In this document: positions 28,528 to 41,545 of the stretch, piece by piece
Position numbering within the stretch: position 1 is the stretch's first letter
How the letters are laid out: the number at the start of each line of letters is the position of its first letter
Assembly (NCBI RefSeq): GCF_900130015.1
Contig: NZ_FQXS01000008.1
Coordinates: 1 to 64,000, forward strand
Reading direction: 5' to 3'
DNA: 64,000 nt
Origin: Desulfofustis glycolicus DSM 9705
GTDB lineage: Bacteria; Desulfobacterota; Desulfobulbia; Desulfobulbales; Desulfocapsaceae
Position numbers and translations under genes: made by a program
The notes under the pieces: model-generated
The model's database searches: none
What the model was told of the DNA's origin: nothing
What the model saw: only the letters and a program-made list of their open reading frames with translations

Positions 28528-29688
28528 ATGAAAATTCACGAATATCAGGCCAAAGAGTTATTCAGAAACCATGGCGTCGTCGTCCCCGACGGCATGGTCT
28601 GTGATAGCCCGGACGGCGTTACGGCCGCCGTTGCTTCGCTCGGCTTGCCGGTCGCCGTCAAGGCCCAGGTCCATGCCGGCGGCCGCGGCAAAGGCGGCGG
28701 CGTCCGCCTGGCCAAGACCGAGACCGAAGCGCGTGCTGCGGCCCAGGCCATCATCGGCATGGAATTGGTAACCCAGCAGACCGGCAGTACCGGCAAACGC
28801 GTCCACAAGGTGCTCGTCGAACGGGGCGTAACGATCAAGCAGGAATTATACCTCAGTCTGATCGTCAATCGTGACGACGCAACAATCACCATTATCGCCA
28901 GTCCCGACGGCGGTATGGATATCGAAGAGGTCGCGGCCCGAACGCCGGAGCGCATCGTCAAGGTGGGCATCAATCCGCTTATCGGCATCAAGGGCTACCA
29001 TGCCAAACAGGTTGCCTCGGCGCTCGGCCTGACAGGAACCATCGCCAAACAATTGGGGGCGCTGCTCGGCAACCTCTATCGGCTGTTTGTCGGCTGCGAC
29101 TGCTCGCTGGTCGAGATCAACCCGCTGATCATCACCGGTGACGACCAGTTGCTGGCGCTCGACGCCAAGATGGATATCGACTCCAACAGCCTATTTCGCC
29201 ACCCGGAGATAGCGGCGATGCGCGACCCGCTCGAAGAAGACCCCCAGGAGTTGGAAGCTGCCCAGTTTGATCTCAATTACATCAAACTCGACGGCTCCAT
29301 CGGCAACATGGTCAACGGTGCCGGTCTCGCCATGGCCACCATGGACCTGATCAAGCAGGCCGGTGCCGAACCGGCCAATTTTCTCGATGTCGGCGGCGGC
29401 GCCACCGCCGAAAAAGTCGAAAACGGCTTTCGCATCATCCTCAGCGACCCCCATGTCAAAGGGATCCTTATCAATATTTTCGGCGGCATCCTGCGCTGCG
29501 ACGTCCTTGCTCAGGGCGTGGTTCAGGCCGCCGGCGCTGTTGGTCTGAACGTTCCGGTCGTGGTACGGATGGAAGGCACCAACGTTGAAGAGGGCCGCCG
29601 AATTCTCGCGCAATCCGGACTGGATTTGATCAATGCCGTCGATCTGTCGGACGCAGCCGGCAAGGTCGCGGCGATCGCCGGCCGCTAA
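28528..29688 (+). CDS. sucC: Succinyl-CoA synthetase beta subunit
   Basis: 386 residues, standard length. The N-terminal ATP-grasp domain opens [17 protein letters not shown], with [19 protein letters not shown] as nucleotide-binding loop. The C-terminal domain has [38 protein letters not shown] and [15 protein letters not shown]. With SucD it interconverts succinyl-CoA and succinate with substrate-level phosphorylation, or works in reverse to start propionate formation. The partner gene sucD is not adjacent; a GDPD-like gene sits between them. Confidence 0.95.
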   Translation: MKIHEYQAKELFRNHGVVVPDGMVCDSPDGVTAAVASLGLPVAVKAQVHAGGRGKGGGVRLAKTETEARAAAQAIIGMELVTQQTGSTGKRVHKVLVERGVTIKQELYLSLIVNRDDATITIIASPDGGMDIEEVAARTPERIVKVGINPLIGIKGYHAKQVASALGLTGTIAKQLGALLGNLYRLFVGCDCSLVEINPLIITGDDQLLALDAKMDIDSNSLFRHPEIAAMRDPLEEDPQELEAAQFDLNYIKLDGSIGNMVNGAGLAMATMDLIKQAGAEPANFLDVGGGATAEKVENGFRIILSDPHVKGILINIFGGILRCDVLAQGVVQAAGAVGLNVPVVVRMEGTNVEEGRRILAQSGLDLINAVDLSDAAGKVAAIAGR

Positions 29689-29701
29689 TCAGCCGCCGCC
29701 C

Positions 29702-30826
29702 ATGTCCCGGTTGCTCATTTTACTACTGTTCTGCTGGTGCCCGGCCGCCACTGCCCAAACAGGCAGCCCCTGGCTGATCGCCTCCGCAGCCGGGCCGGCC
29801 TGGCCGGCCAGCTGCCCGGTTTCTCTGGCAGTGACCAGCGAACGGGGCGCCGACACGCTCAGCTTCGCCGTCAGTATGAGTAGCGACGGCACCGTAGTGG
29901 TCGTCGCCGATCCGGTGCTAACCGGGAACAGCGACGCCGACCGGTTGTTCGCCGAACGAATCGGCACCCAAAAGCCCCTTGCCGTTCCCGACCTGAGCCT
30001 TGCCGAACTGCGCCGGTTGACGATACTCCATCCCGGCGGCGTTGCAGCAGACGGGCTCCCCGGTTGCCGGATCGCCACTCTCGCCGAGACCCTCGACCTG
30101 ATCACCCTGCTGGAAAAAGAGCAGCAACGAAGCATCGGTATCGTTATCGAATTGCGCAAACTCTGGTTGCACCGGGCAGCAGATCTGGATCTTGGCGGCG
30201 CTGTCGTTGAGCTGCTGATGGCAAAACGGCCGGATCGCGGCAGCACTGCTCCCCGGACCCATCTCGCCGCCCACGATGCCGACGAACTACGCCGCCTGTA
30301 CGACCAGCACCTGTCCCGGGAGGCCCCGCACATCGATATCATGCAACTCATCGACGGAAACGACAGCGGCCAGGCCATGCGCCTGGAACGAGGCGTCTGG
30401 CTTCCTTATAACTATGACTGGCTGTTCACCAACTCCGGTCTCAGGTCAATCTCCGACCATGTCGACGTGATCGGTCTGGCGCCAGCCCTGCTGGTCGATG
30501 ACCGCCAAGCCGCGCTGCTCGATTTCATCGACGACGCCCGGCTGCTCGGCATCCCCCTGATCGTTTCACCGGCGGATCCGCTGCTGCCCCCCGGACAATC
30601 GTCACCGGACGAGATGAAGGTGCAACTTGACCGGCTGCTCGCCGACGGTACGTTCGCCGGCCTGGCAACCGGAAACTATGATGCTGTTGCCCGGCTCCTC
30701 GACGTACAGCCGCCACAATCGGTTCAGCAGAAGCAGTCGGCCAAAACTGTCGAACAGATCATCGAGAACCTCGAATTCAACAAAGCTGGAGCCGCCCGTT
30801 CTGCCGAGCCGCTCCCGTTTCACTAA
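29702..30826 (+). CDS. Exported GDPD-like protein lacking catalytic residues
   Basis: 374 residues with a signal peptide ([19 protein letters not shown]). The fold resembles periplasmic glycerophosphodiester phosphodiesterase GlpQ: the [17 protein letters not shown] segment aligns with the GlpQ run around GADYLEQDLVM, and [13 protein letters not shown] with its GIYPEIK strand. However, the His-Arg of the family HRG motif reads Ser28-Ala29, the Glu and Asp metal ligands read Ser54 and Ala56, and the catalytic HD reads Ala69-Asp70. It is therefore probably not an active phosphodiesterase. Start 29702 is the ATG that gives the signal peptide. It lies 13 bp after sucC and 26 bp before sucD. Confidence 0.65.
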   Translation: MSRLLILLLFCWCPAATAQTGSPWLIASAAGPAWPASCPVSLAVTSERGADTLSFAVSMSSDGTVVVVADPVLTGNSDADRLFAERIGTQKPLAVPDLSLAELRRLTILHPGGVAADGLPGCRIATLAETLDLITLLEKEQQRSIGIVIELRKLWLHRAADLDLGGAVVELLMAKRPDRGSTAPRTHLAAHDADELRRLYDQHLSREAPHIDIMQLIDGNDSGQAMRLERGVWLPYNYDWLFTNSGLRSISDHVDVIGLAPALLVDDRQAALLDFIDDARLLGIPLIVSPADPLLPPGQSSPDEMKVQLDRLLADGTFAGLATGNYDAVARLLDVQPPQSVQQKQSAKTVEQIIENLEFNKAGAARSAEPLPFH

Positions 30827-30852
30827 ACCACTACCACCAGAAGACAATTGCC

Positions 30853-31734
30853 ATGGCTATATTCGTCAATCACCAGACCCGCGTCATCGTTCAGGGAATC
30901 ACCGGCCAGGAAGGTCAATTTCACACCAGGCAGTGCATTGCCTACGGGACCAACGTCGTCGGCGGAGTCACACCAGGTAAGGGCGGTCAGAAAATGGACG
31001 ACGTGCCGGTCTTCGATTCAGTCGCCGAGGCCCGCCAGGCCGTCAACGCCGACACTTCGCTGATCTTCGTGCCGCCGCCGTTTGCCGCCGACGCCATCTG
31101 CGAGGCGATAGATGCCGGTATCGGCCTTATCGTCTGCATCACCGAAGGAATTCCGGTGATGGACATGCTCACGGTGAAAAACTATCTTGCCGGCAAACCG
31201 ACCCGACTGATCGGCCCGAACTGCCCGGGCATCATTACCCCCGGTGCCTGCAAAATCGGCATCATGCCCGGCGTTATCCATCGGGCCGGGGGCCCCTTCG
31301 GCGTCGTTTCCCGCTCGGGCACCCTGACCTACGAAGTGGTCCACCAACTGACCGGGCAGCAGCTCGGCCAGACCACCTGCGTCGGCATCGGTGGCGATCC
31401 GGTCAACGGCACCGGTTTTATAGACTGTCTGCAGGCCTTCGAGGCCGACCCTGAGACCAAGGCGGTCGTCATGGTCGGCGAAATTGGCGGCAGCACCGAA
31501 GAAGAAGCGTCCGCCTGGGTCGCCGCCCACATGAGCAAGCCGGTCATCGGCTTCATTGCCGGGCTGACCGCCCCGCCCGGCCGCAGGATGGGACACGCCG
31601 GCGCCATCGTCAGCGGTGGTTCCGGCACCGCAGAGGCGAAGATCGAGGCCATGGAGGCAGCCGGCATCACCGTCTGCCGGGATCTCGGCACGCTCGGCAG
31701 CCTCTGCGCCGACGTCTACGCCAAGCACAGCTGA
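30853..31734 (+). CDS. sucD: Succinyl-CoA synthetase alpha subunit
   Basis: 293 residues. The CoA-binding Rossmann fold begins [29 protein letters not shown] and the C-terminal phosphohistidine motif [17 protein letters not shown], whose His is phosphorylated during catalysis, are all present. It forms the complex with SucC. It is in the same transcriptional direction as sucC and the GDPD-like gene. Confidence 0.95.
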   Translation: MAIFVNHQTRVIVQGITGQEGQFHTRQCIAYGTNVVGGVTPGKGGQKMDDVPVFDSVAEARQAVNADTSLIFVPPPFAADAICEAIDAGIGLIVCITEGIPVMDMLTVKNYLAGKPTRLIGPNCPGIITPGACKIGIMPGVIHRAGGPFGVVSRSGTLTYEVVHQLTGQQLGQTTCVGIGGDPVNGTGFIDCLQAFEADPETKAVVMVGEIGGSTEEEASAWVAAHMSKPVIGFIAGLTAPPGRRMGHAGAIVSGGSGTAEAKIEAMEAAGITVCRDLGTLGSLCADVYAKHS

Positions 31735-32306
31735 TCGACGCCACGGAGAAACCCCTTCCGGCCGGTCTCCCCGCAGCACGCCACCACCGACCAGCGTATC
31801 GCTCTGTCCTGCGACCGGTGGTGGCGCCCGGTTCAAGAACAACGTTCCGTTTTTTTTCCGCCTCCGACTGCCGAACGATGCCGCGCAACCTCCGCTCCAT
31901 CGACGATACAGCACCTGGCCGACTGGTTTCCCGGCTGCTTCATCCGCAAACAATGCACCTTGTCCCGCACCATTTTGGCGCATTGACAACGAACGGAAAA
32001 AGCAACCAGACCCCATTATTTTCTCTTGACAATCCCCCCGGTTTCACCTAAAACAGAAAATGCAACATTGTTATCATCATTACCACTCGAGTAGCTTATG
32101 TCGGCAGGTCTTGCACGAAAGAGCACGATGATACACCAGCCGAACGGCCATAACGCTTTTCTTTTTCCCGATCCACATCCGTTTTTACAGCACCCGCCGT
32201 CCATCCCGACCGACCCTCAGCCTTCCGTCAGCTATCCGGTCCGGCTCTATCCCCGGCAGCGGCACCTGGCGCCCGACCTCTCACGATTTTGCAGCAAGGA
32301 GCACGC
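31735..32306. other. Gap and long leader before the carboxyltransferase gene
   Basis: 572 bp with no supported gene; a 70-codon frame at 32098-32310 lacks a ribosome binding site and any family resemblance. It contains the promoter at 32026-32054, a 9-bp palindromic AACATTGTT at 32064-32072 and about 245 nt of 5' leader. Confidence 0.45.
32026..32054 (+). promoter_or_regulatory. Sigma-70-like promoter of the transcarboxylase genes
   Basis: TTGACA (32026-32031) and TAAAAC (32049-32054) with a 17-bp spacer. Immediately downstream, near the likely start point, is AACATTGTT (32064-32072), whose half-sites resemble the inverted repeat in front of prpE. Confidence 0.6.
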
Positions 32307-33857
<1,551 letters not shown>

Positions 33858-33882
33858 CGCCAGTGACCAAGGGGGTTTCACC

Positions 33883-34164
33883 ATGACCGTCAAGATCTTT
33901 ATCAAGCGTAACGTTACCGACAGCAAAATTGCCGAACTCACCGTTCTGCTCAAACGCCTGCGCAGCGTCACCCTGATGCAGCCGGGCTACATTTCCGGCC
34001 AGACCCTGAAACGGGTGGACAGGCCCGGCGAATGCCTGGTTATCAGCACCTGGCGTTCCGCCGAAGACTGGCAGGAATGGCTCAGCAACAACAAGCGTAT
34101 CGCGATCCAGAATGAAATCGACGATCTGCTCGACACGCCTACGGAATACGCGGTCTACGAATAA
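33883..34164 (+). CDS. ABM-domain (antibiotic biosynthesis monooxygenase-like) protein
   Basis: 93 residues. It is a single ferredoxin-like ABM domain: N-terminal strand VKIFIKRNV, helix KIAELTVLLKRLRS, PGYISGQTLKRVD, then the conserved STWRSAEDWQEWLSN. Such proteins range from haem-degrading or quinol monooxygenases to non-catalytic dimers. A strong GGGGGG lies upstream. It sits between two transcarboxylase subunit genes with 25 and 62 bp gaps, so it is almost certainly co-expressed with them. A role in the complex is inference. Confidence 0.75.
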   Translation: MTVKIFIKRNVTDSKIAELTVLLKRLRSVTLMQPGYISGQTLKRVDRPGECLVISTWRSAEDWQEWLSNNKRIAIQNEIDDLLDTPTEYAVYE

Positions 34165-34226
34165 GAGACGGCGCCATCTTCCTGCTGATCCGCAGGATGG
34201 GTGCAAACCGTGCACAAGGAGAAGTG

Positions 34227-34439
34227 ATGGCGGAAAAAGAAAAGAAGATCGCGGCGGCGCTGGCCGCCGTCAATGCCTACCTGCACATGGAGGAGAGCGA
34301 GGCCGCTGCCCGACTTGCGCCGCCGGAAACGCCACCCACACCGCCGGTGCAGCAGAGCTTCTGGAGCCATAGTGGGCGCCAAGAGATGATGACCATGCGC
34401 AGGCTGATACAGATGCGGACCTTTACCAGCTTCCGCTAG
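34227..34439 (+). CDS. Small OadG-like accessory protein of the carboxyltransferase
   Basis: 70 residues. The helix IAAALAAVNAYLHMEESEAA is followed by a proline-rich linker and a conserved-looking tail containing GRQEMMTMRRLIQMRTF. This arrangement recalls the cytoplasmic C-terminal part of OadG/MmdC-type gamma subunits, but the N-terminal membrane helix is missing, so it would be soluble. AAGGAGAAG precedes the ATG at 34227. It lies 41 bp before the 5S/biotin subunit gene. It probably links or stabilises the subunits; this is inference. Confidence 0.6.
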   Translation: MAEKEKKIAAALAAVNAYLHMEESEAAARLAPPETPPTPPVQQSFWSHSGRQEMMTMRRLIQMRTFTSFR

Positions 34440-34480
34440 AGTCCAGAGCAGGAAACCAGGCCATGAAGGAGAATGAAACG

Positions 34481-36445
34481 ATGAGTGACCACGACCACGT
34501 GCAGATAACCCCGATGAACTACGACAGTGACCGACCGCCGGCCGAAAATCCGGTCAAGATCATGGACCTGACGCTCCGCGACGGGCACCAGTCCCTCTTT
34601 GCCACCCGCGGCCGGACCGAGGACATGATCCCGGTCGCCGAATTGATGGACGAGGTGGGCTTCTGGGCGGTCGAGACCTGGGGCGGCGCGACATTTGACA
34701 CGATGCACCGCTTTCTCAATGAAGACCCGTGGGAGCGGTTGCGCACTCTGAAACGATACATGAAGAAGACCCCGTTTTCCATGCTGCTCCGGGCCCAGAA
34801 CCTGGTCGGCTACCGCAACTACGCCGACGATCTGGCCACCGCCTTTGTCGAGCGTACCGCGGAAAATGGCATGGATATTTTCCGGACCTTCGACGCACTC
34901 AACGACTACCGCAACTTCGAGACGGTGGTCAAACAGATCAAAAAAAGCGGTAAACATTTCCAGGGCTGCATCTGCTATACGATGACCGAACCCCGCCTCG
35001 GCGGTAACGTCTACAACCTCGACTACTACGTCGCCAAGGCCAAGGATCTCGAATCGATGGGCGCCGACTCGATCTGCATCAAGGACATGGCCGGCCTGCT
35101 CGCCCCGTACGACGCCTACGAGTTGATCAAGGCCGTCAAGGCAGCGGTAAGCCCGCCGATCCACCTGCACAGCCATTTCACCTCCGGCATGTCGCCGATG
35201 ACCCACCTCAAGGCCATCGAGGCAGGTGTCGACATCATCGACACCTGCATGACGCCATATGCCTACCGGACCTCGCATGCCGCCGTCGAACCGCTGGTCA
35301 TGACCCTGCTCGGCACCAACCGCGATACCGGTTTCGATATCAAGAAGCTGGCGACGATCAACGAGATCCTGGAAAAAGAGGTGCTGCCGAAATACAAACA
35401 CCTGCTCGACGACTCGAAGGTATCGATCATCGATATCAACGTTTTGCTGCACCAGACGCCGGGCGGCATGCTCTCCAACCTGGTCAACCAGCTGCGCGAG
35501 ATGGATGCCCTGGACAAGATCGGCGATGTCTATCGGGAACTGCCCCGGGTCCGCCGCGATCTCGGCCAGATCCCGCTGGTCACGCCGACGAGCCAGATCG
35601 TCGGCGTGCAGACGGTGAACAACGTGCTGCACGACACGCCGGACGAACGCTACAAGATGATCACCGGCCAGGTCAAGGACCTGTGCTACGGGCTCTATGG
35701 CAAAACTGCCGTGCCGATCGATCCGGAGGTCCAAAAAAAGGCCTTGCAGGGTTATCCCCGCGGCGAAGAGCCGGTCACCTGCCGGCCCGCCGAAGTGTTG
35801 GAGCCGGAATTGGAAAAAGCCAAGCAAGAGATCGGATCGCTGGCCAAGGATATCGACGACCTGATCCTCTATGCCCAGTTCCCGGTCACCGGCAAGAAAT
35901 TTCTTGAATGGAAATACGGTATCACCCCGGTGCCCGTGGCAGTCAAGCCGATCACCATGGAAGACGTCCGCCGGCGTGACATATTGATCAAGAAGGCCAA
36001 GGCCGGTGAGCTCGTCGAGAAAAAGACCGACGCGCCTCCGAAGAGCGATTCGGCCCGGACCTTCAATGTCTTTATCGACAACGATTATTTCAGTGTCGCC
36101 GTCGATCCGGTCGGCGGCCCGATTATCGTCGCCGCCCCGCAGCCGCGTCCCCAATCAGCCGCTCCTCCAGTCGCGACGGCGGCTCCAGTCGCGGCTCCGG
36201 CCGAGCCGGCCAATGGCGCTACTGGAGCCGCCGGCACCATGCTGCTCGCGCCGATGCCGGGGATGATCATCAGGTACGACAAAAAAGTCGGCGACGCGGT
36301 CAGCAAGGGCGAGGTGGTCGTCGTTCTCGAGGCGATGAAAATGGAAAACGGCCTGCCGGCACCGTGCGACGGGACGATCAAGGCCATCGATTTCGGCAGC
36401 GGTGACAGTGTGACTAAAGGGGCCGTACTCTGCGTCATCGCCTGA
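34481..36445 (+). CDS. Transcarboxylase 5S subunit fused to biotin carrier domain (pyruvate/oxaloacetate carboxyltransferase)
   Basis: 654 residues. The N-terminal HMGL-like TIM barrel has LTLRDGHQSLFATR, ETWGGATFDT, FRTFDALNDYRN, IKDMAGLLAPYDA and LHSHFTSGMSP, the metal and carboxybiotin site of pyruvate carboxylase B/OadA proteins. A conserved carboxylase domain follows, then an Ala-Pro-rich linker (about 555-580) and a biotinyl domain with EAMKMEN near residue 618. It combines the 5S and 1.3S subunits of the classical transcarboxylase. The start at 34481 is used because AAGGAG lies 9 nt before it; ATG 34463 lies in front of that site. Confidence 0.9.
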   Translation: MSDHDHVQITPMNYDSDRPPAENPVKIMDLTLRDGHQSLFATRGRTEDMIPVAELMDEVGFWAVETWGGATFDTMHRFLNEDPWERLRTLKRYMKKTPFSMLLRAQNLVGYRNYADDLATAFVERTAENGMDIFRTFDALNDYRNFETVVKQIKKSGKHFQGCICYTMTEPRLGGNVYNLDYYVAKAKDLESMGADSICIKDMAGLLAPYDAYELIKAVKAAVSPPIHLHSHFTSGMSPMTHLKAIEAGVDIIDTCMTPYAYRTSHAAVEPLVMTLLGTNRDTGFDIKKLATINEILEKEVLPKYKHLLDDSKVSIIDINVLLHQTPGGMLSNLVNQLREMDALDKIGDVYRELPRVRRDLGQIPLVTPTSQIVGVQTVNNVLHDTPDERYKMITGQVKDLCYGLYGKTAVPIDPEVQKKALQGYPRGEEPVTCRPAEVLEPELEKAKQEIGSLAKDIDDLILYAQFPVTGKKFLEWKYGITPVPVAVKPITMEDVRRRDILIKKAKAGELVEKKTDAPPKSDSARTFNVFIDNDYFSVAVDPVGGPIIVAAPQPRPQSAAPPVATAAPVAAPAEPANGATGAAGTMLLAPMPGMIIRYDKKVGDAVSKGEVVVVLEAMKMENGLPAPCDGTIKAIDFGSGDSVTKGAVLCVIA

Positions 36446-36500
36446 ACAGCTCAAGCCTCCGAAAAACGGTGCACTTACGGCCAAGCGGCCGGACGAATCG

Positions 36501-37157
36501 ATGAAAGCCCGACACAGCAGAGACGAACTTGCCCATCCCGATGTCCATCAACGCCTGGAAAAGGCGGTGTTGGAGATTTTTTCCAACTCGGACTTCCACA
36601 AGGCAAGCATCAGAGATATCGCCAATCGGGCCGAGGTGAGCTTTACTACGATCTACAAGCATTACGGCAGTAAAGAACGACTAGTGTTCGCCTTTGTCGA
36701 CGTCTGGATGGGCAAGCTCACCGATCGTATCGTCGATCATCTGCAGGGGCTGGAGGATCTCAAGGAAAAGCTGCGCAAGGTCTTCTGGCTGCAGCTCGAC
36801 TATTACGAGCGACACGTCGGACTCGGCCGCATTGTCTTCATGACGCTGCCGATGAACACCTGGATGGCCGACCAGACCTTTGCCCAGCCGCGGATGATGG
36901 GGCTGATGATCGACGTTTTACGCCAGGGCCAAAGAGAGGGCGTCCTGAATCCGCATGTCCGGGCCGGAACCCTGCTCGACTTTCTGATGGGATTTGTCCA
37001 GCGCAGCTTCTTCATGTGGATCCTGCGCGGTCAACAGGAGAGCCTGGCCGCGCAGGCCAATACGATGTTTGAAATGGTCTGGCGCGGCATGACCAACCCG
37101 GAGCTCGATCACCACCAGCAGGCGCACGAACCGGCCCAGCTGACAACCAAAGCTTAA
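36501..37157 (+). CDS. TetR-family regulator of the propionate cluster
   Basis: 218 residues. The N-terminal helix-turn-helix reads ASIRDIANRAEVSFTTIYKHYGSKERL, typical TetR. The C-terminal helical domain is hydrophobic and should bind a small ligand, possibly a CoA ester. Placement between the transcarboxylase and the epimerase genes, same strand, makes it the likely local regulator. The gap before it is short and GC-rich without an obvious operator, so it may act on the prpE and mmdA promoters instead. Confidence 0.85.
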   Translation: MKARHSRDELAHPDVHQRLEKAVLEIFSNSDFHKASIRDIANRAEVSFTTIYKHYGSKERLVFAFVDVWMGKLTDRIVDHLQGLEDLKEKLRKVFWLQLDYYERHVGLGRIVFMTLPMNTWMADQTFAQPRMMGLMIDVLRQGQREGVLNPHVRAGTLLDFLMGFVQRSFFMWILRGQQESLAAQANTMFEMVWRGMTNPELDHHQQAHEPAQLTTKA

Positions 37158-37167
37158 GAGGGGACTG

Positions 37168-37572
37168 ATGAAGATACTCAAGATCGATCACGTGGGCGTC
37201 GCCGTGGGCAGTATCGATGACGGCAAGACATTCTGGTCGGACATCCTCGGCCTCGATTTTGCCGGCGAGGAAACAGTAGTCAGCCAAAAGGTGAAGACCG
37301 CTTTCTTTCCGGTCGGCGAAAGCGAGGTGGAACTGCTCGAGTCGACGGCTCCCGACGGGCCGGTCGCCAAATTCATTGAAAAAAAAGGTGCCGGTTTTCA
37401 GCATATCGCCTTCCGGGTCGCCGATATCGACGACGCCCTGGCCGAGCTCAAGGCGCGCAACATCCAGATGATCGACGAGCAGCCGCGGCCTGGCGCAGGC
37501 GGGGCTCGGATTGCCTTTATCCACCCGAAGGCAACCGGCGGCATCCTTGTCGAGTTGTGTGAACGATCATAA
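37168..37572 (+). CDS. mce: Methylmalonyl-CoA epimerase
   Basis: 134 residues, standard length. The glyoxalase/VOC fold shows the metal ligands: His in [13 protein letters not shown], Glu in EVELLES, the QHIAFRV histidine and Glu in GGILVELCE. It interconverts (S)- and (R)-methylmalonyl-CoA, linking the carboxyltransferase to the mutase. GAGGGGA precedes the ATG, 10 bp after the TetR gene. Confidence 0.94.
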   Translation: MKILKIDHVGVAVGSIDDGKTFWSDILGLDFAGEETVVSQKVKTAFFPVGESEVELLESTAPDGPVAKFIEKKGAGFQHIAFRVADIDDALAELKARNIQMIDEQPRPGAGGARIAFIHPKATGGILVELCERS

Positions 37573-37625
37573 CGACTGAGTCAACCCTTAAGGGTCTGCA
37601 TCCCCTGGTCGAGAAGGAGTCAACC

Positions 37626-39773
<2,148 letters not shown>

Positions 39774-39789
39774 CCCCAGACCTCCTGAA

Positions 39790-39821
39790 GGCGGGGCGGA
39801 ACAACGGCGGGGCGGAACAAC
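39790..39821 (+). repeat. Perfect 16-bp tandem duplication before meaB
   Basis: The unit GGCGGGGCGGAACAAC occurs at 39790-39805 and again, identically, at 39806-39821. The second copy ends 4 bp before the meaB ATG and occupies the place where a ribosome binding site would be. It looks like a recent slippage or duplication event. Confidence 0.9.
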
Positions 39822-39825
39822 TATT

Positions 39826-40803
39826 ATGCAGAAGGATCCCGACTACTATATCCAGGGGGTGCTCGACGCCAACCGGCTGATGCTGTCGCGCACCATCACC
39901 CTGGTCGAATCGTCGCTGCCTGCTCACCAGGAGCTGGCTGCGACGATCATCGAGCGACTGCTGCCCCACAGCGGCAACAGTGTCCGGCTCGGCATCACCG
40001 GCGTTCCCGGAGCCGGCAAGAGCACCTTTATCGACAGCTTCGGTACCCTGCTGACCGAACTTGGCCATCGTGTTGCCGTGCTGGCCATCGATCCGAGCAG
40101 CTCACGTAGCGGCGGTTCCGTGCTCGGCGACAAGACCCGGATGATTCAGCTCGCGGCCAGCGAGAAGGCATTCATCCGGCCGTCGCCGACCGGCGGTACC
40201 CTCGGCGGCGTAGCACGCAAGACCAGAGAGTCGATGCTGGTCTGCGAGGCCGCCGGTTTCGATGTGATCATTATCGAGACGGTCGGTGTCGGACAATCAG
40301 AGACGGCGGTCGCCTCGATGGTCGATTTTTTCCTCGTGTTGATGATCGCCGGGGCCGGCGACGAATTGCAGGGCATCAAAAAAGGAATTCTCGAAGTGGC
40401 CGATGCGATCGTCATCAACAAGGCCGACGGCGACAACGTCCAACGCGCCGAACTGGCCCGCCGGCAATACGAAACCGCCCTGCACCTGCTGACTCCGGAC
40501 AACCCGCTCTGGTCGCCGCCGGTGTTGACCTGCAGCGCCCTGGAAGCATCAGGCCTGCTCGATATCTGGCAGACCGTCACCAAACATCGCCGGATCATGA
40601 CCGACAGCGGCGACCTTACAAGGCGGCGCGCCCGCCAATCGGTCGACTGGCTGCACCACCTGCTGAGCGAAGGACTGCGCAGCTGGTTCTACAACCATCC
40701 GGCTGTGCGTGACTATCTGCCAAACCTGCTGCGTGACGTGGAAAAGCAGTCCCTGTCTCCGGCCGCCGCCGCGTCAATGCTGCTGCAAAAGATTTACAGG
40801 TGA
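39826..40803 (+). CDS. meaB: MeaB/ArgK-type GTPase, mutase chaperone
   Basis: 325 residues. G1 motif GVPGAGKSTF, then VLAIDPSSSRSGGSVLGDKTRM, G3 region ETVGVGQSE and the NKAD base-recognition motif. It gates cobalamin loading of methylmalonyl-CoA mutase and protects it from inactivation. It directly follows the mutase gene. No normal ribosome binding site is visible, only the duplicated GC-rich unit. Its 3' end overlaps convergent tpx by 10 bp. Confidence 0.94.
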   Translation: MQKDPDYYIQGVLDANRLMLSRTITLVESSLPAHQELAATIIERLLPHSGNSVRLGITGVPGAGKSTFIDSFGTLLTELGHRVAVLAIDPSSSRSGGSVLGDKTRMIQLAASEKAFIRPSPTGGTLGGVARKTRESMLVCEAAGFDVIIIETVGVGQSETAVASMVDFFLVLMIAGAGDELQGIKKGILEVADAIVINKADGDNVQRAELARRQYETALHLLTPDNPLWSPPVLTCSALEASGLLDIWQTVTKHRRIMTDSGDLTRRRARQSVDWLHHLLSEGLRSWFYNHPAVRDYLPNLLRDVEKQSLSPAAAASMLLQKIYR

Positions 40804-41291
40804 CGCAGCGCTGCGTCGTAGTCCGGTTCCTGCCCGATTTCCGGAACCTGCTCACCATAGACGACTTTTCCGGAACCGTCGATCACCAGCACCGCGCGAG
40901 ACAGCAGCCCCCTGATCGGCCCGGTGGCGACGGTCACGCCGTAATCCTTGCCGAATTCGGGGGACCGGAAGGTGGAGACGGCCTCAACATTGTCGATCCC
41001 CTCCGTCTCGCAAAACCGTTTATGGGCAAACGGCAGATCCGCCGATACACAGAGCACGACGGTATTATCCCGCTTGGCCGCTTCTTCGTTGAAGCGGCGG
41101 ACCGAAGCGGCACAGGTCGGCGTGTCGATGCTTGGGAAGATATTGAGAACCACCGTCTTGCCGGAAAAATCGTCAAGCCGACACTCGGAAAGATCGGTCT
41201 TGACGAGTGCAAACGCTGGGGCCTTGCTATCGTTAACGGGCAGGGTACCGACGGTTTCGATGGTAGCACCCCGCAAACTGATTGTCGCCAT
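40794..41291 (-). CDS. tpx: Thiol peroxidase Tpx
   Basis: 165 residues. The atypical 2-Cys peroxiredoxin pattern is clear: peroxidatic Cys in PSIDTPTCAASVRRF and resolving Cys in AHKRFCETEGI, with VLCVSADLPFA between them. It reduces hydroperoxides using thioredoxin. GGAGGAA lies just before the start. It is oriented against meaB, with 10 bp of shared sequence at the 3' ends, so simultaneous transcription would give complementary RNA ends. Confidence 0.95.
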   Translation of the reverse strand: MATISLRGATIETVGTLPVNDSKAPAFALVKTDLSECRLDDFSGKTVVLNIFPSIDTPTCAASVRRFNEEAAKRDNTVVLCVSADLPFAHKRFCETEGIDNVEAVSTFRSPEFGKDYGVTVATGPIRGLLSRAVLVIDGSGKVVYGEQVPEIGQEPDYDAALRHL

Positions 41292-41545
41292 AGGTTCCTC
41301 CGCACTATATGCTGTGATTGATCCTCCCGCCGGAGCGCCACGACATGATCACCCGGCTAGAAGATCGGATTGGGTTGTGGTAAATACCGGTTTGAACGGT
41401 ATTCATTCGGCCGCCGTGTGAACAATCGATTTTCCCACGGCAGCCAACTGTCTTCTAACATAAGAGCGGAGACGACGAGATCAAGGAGGGGATGGTGAAA
41501 AAGGGTGACCCACCATCACGCCGAGCCGCCCTCTCGCCGAACCGA

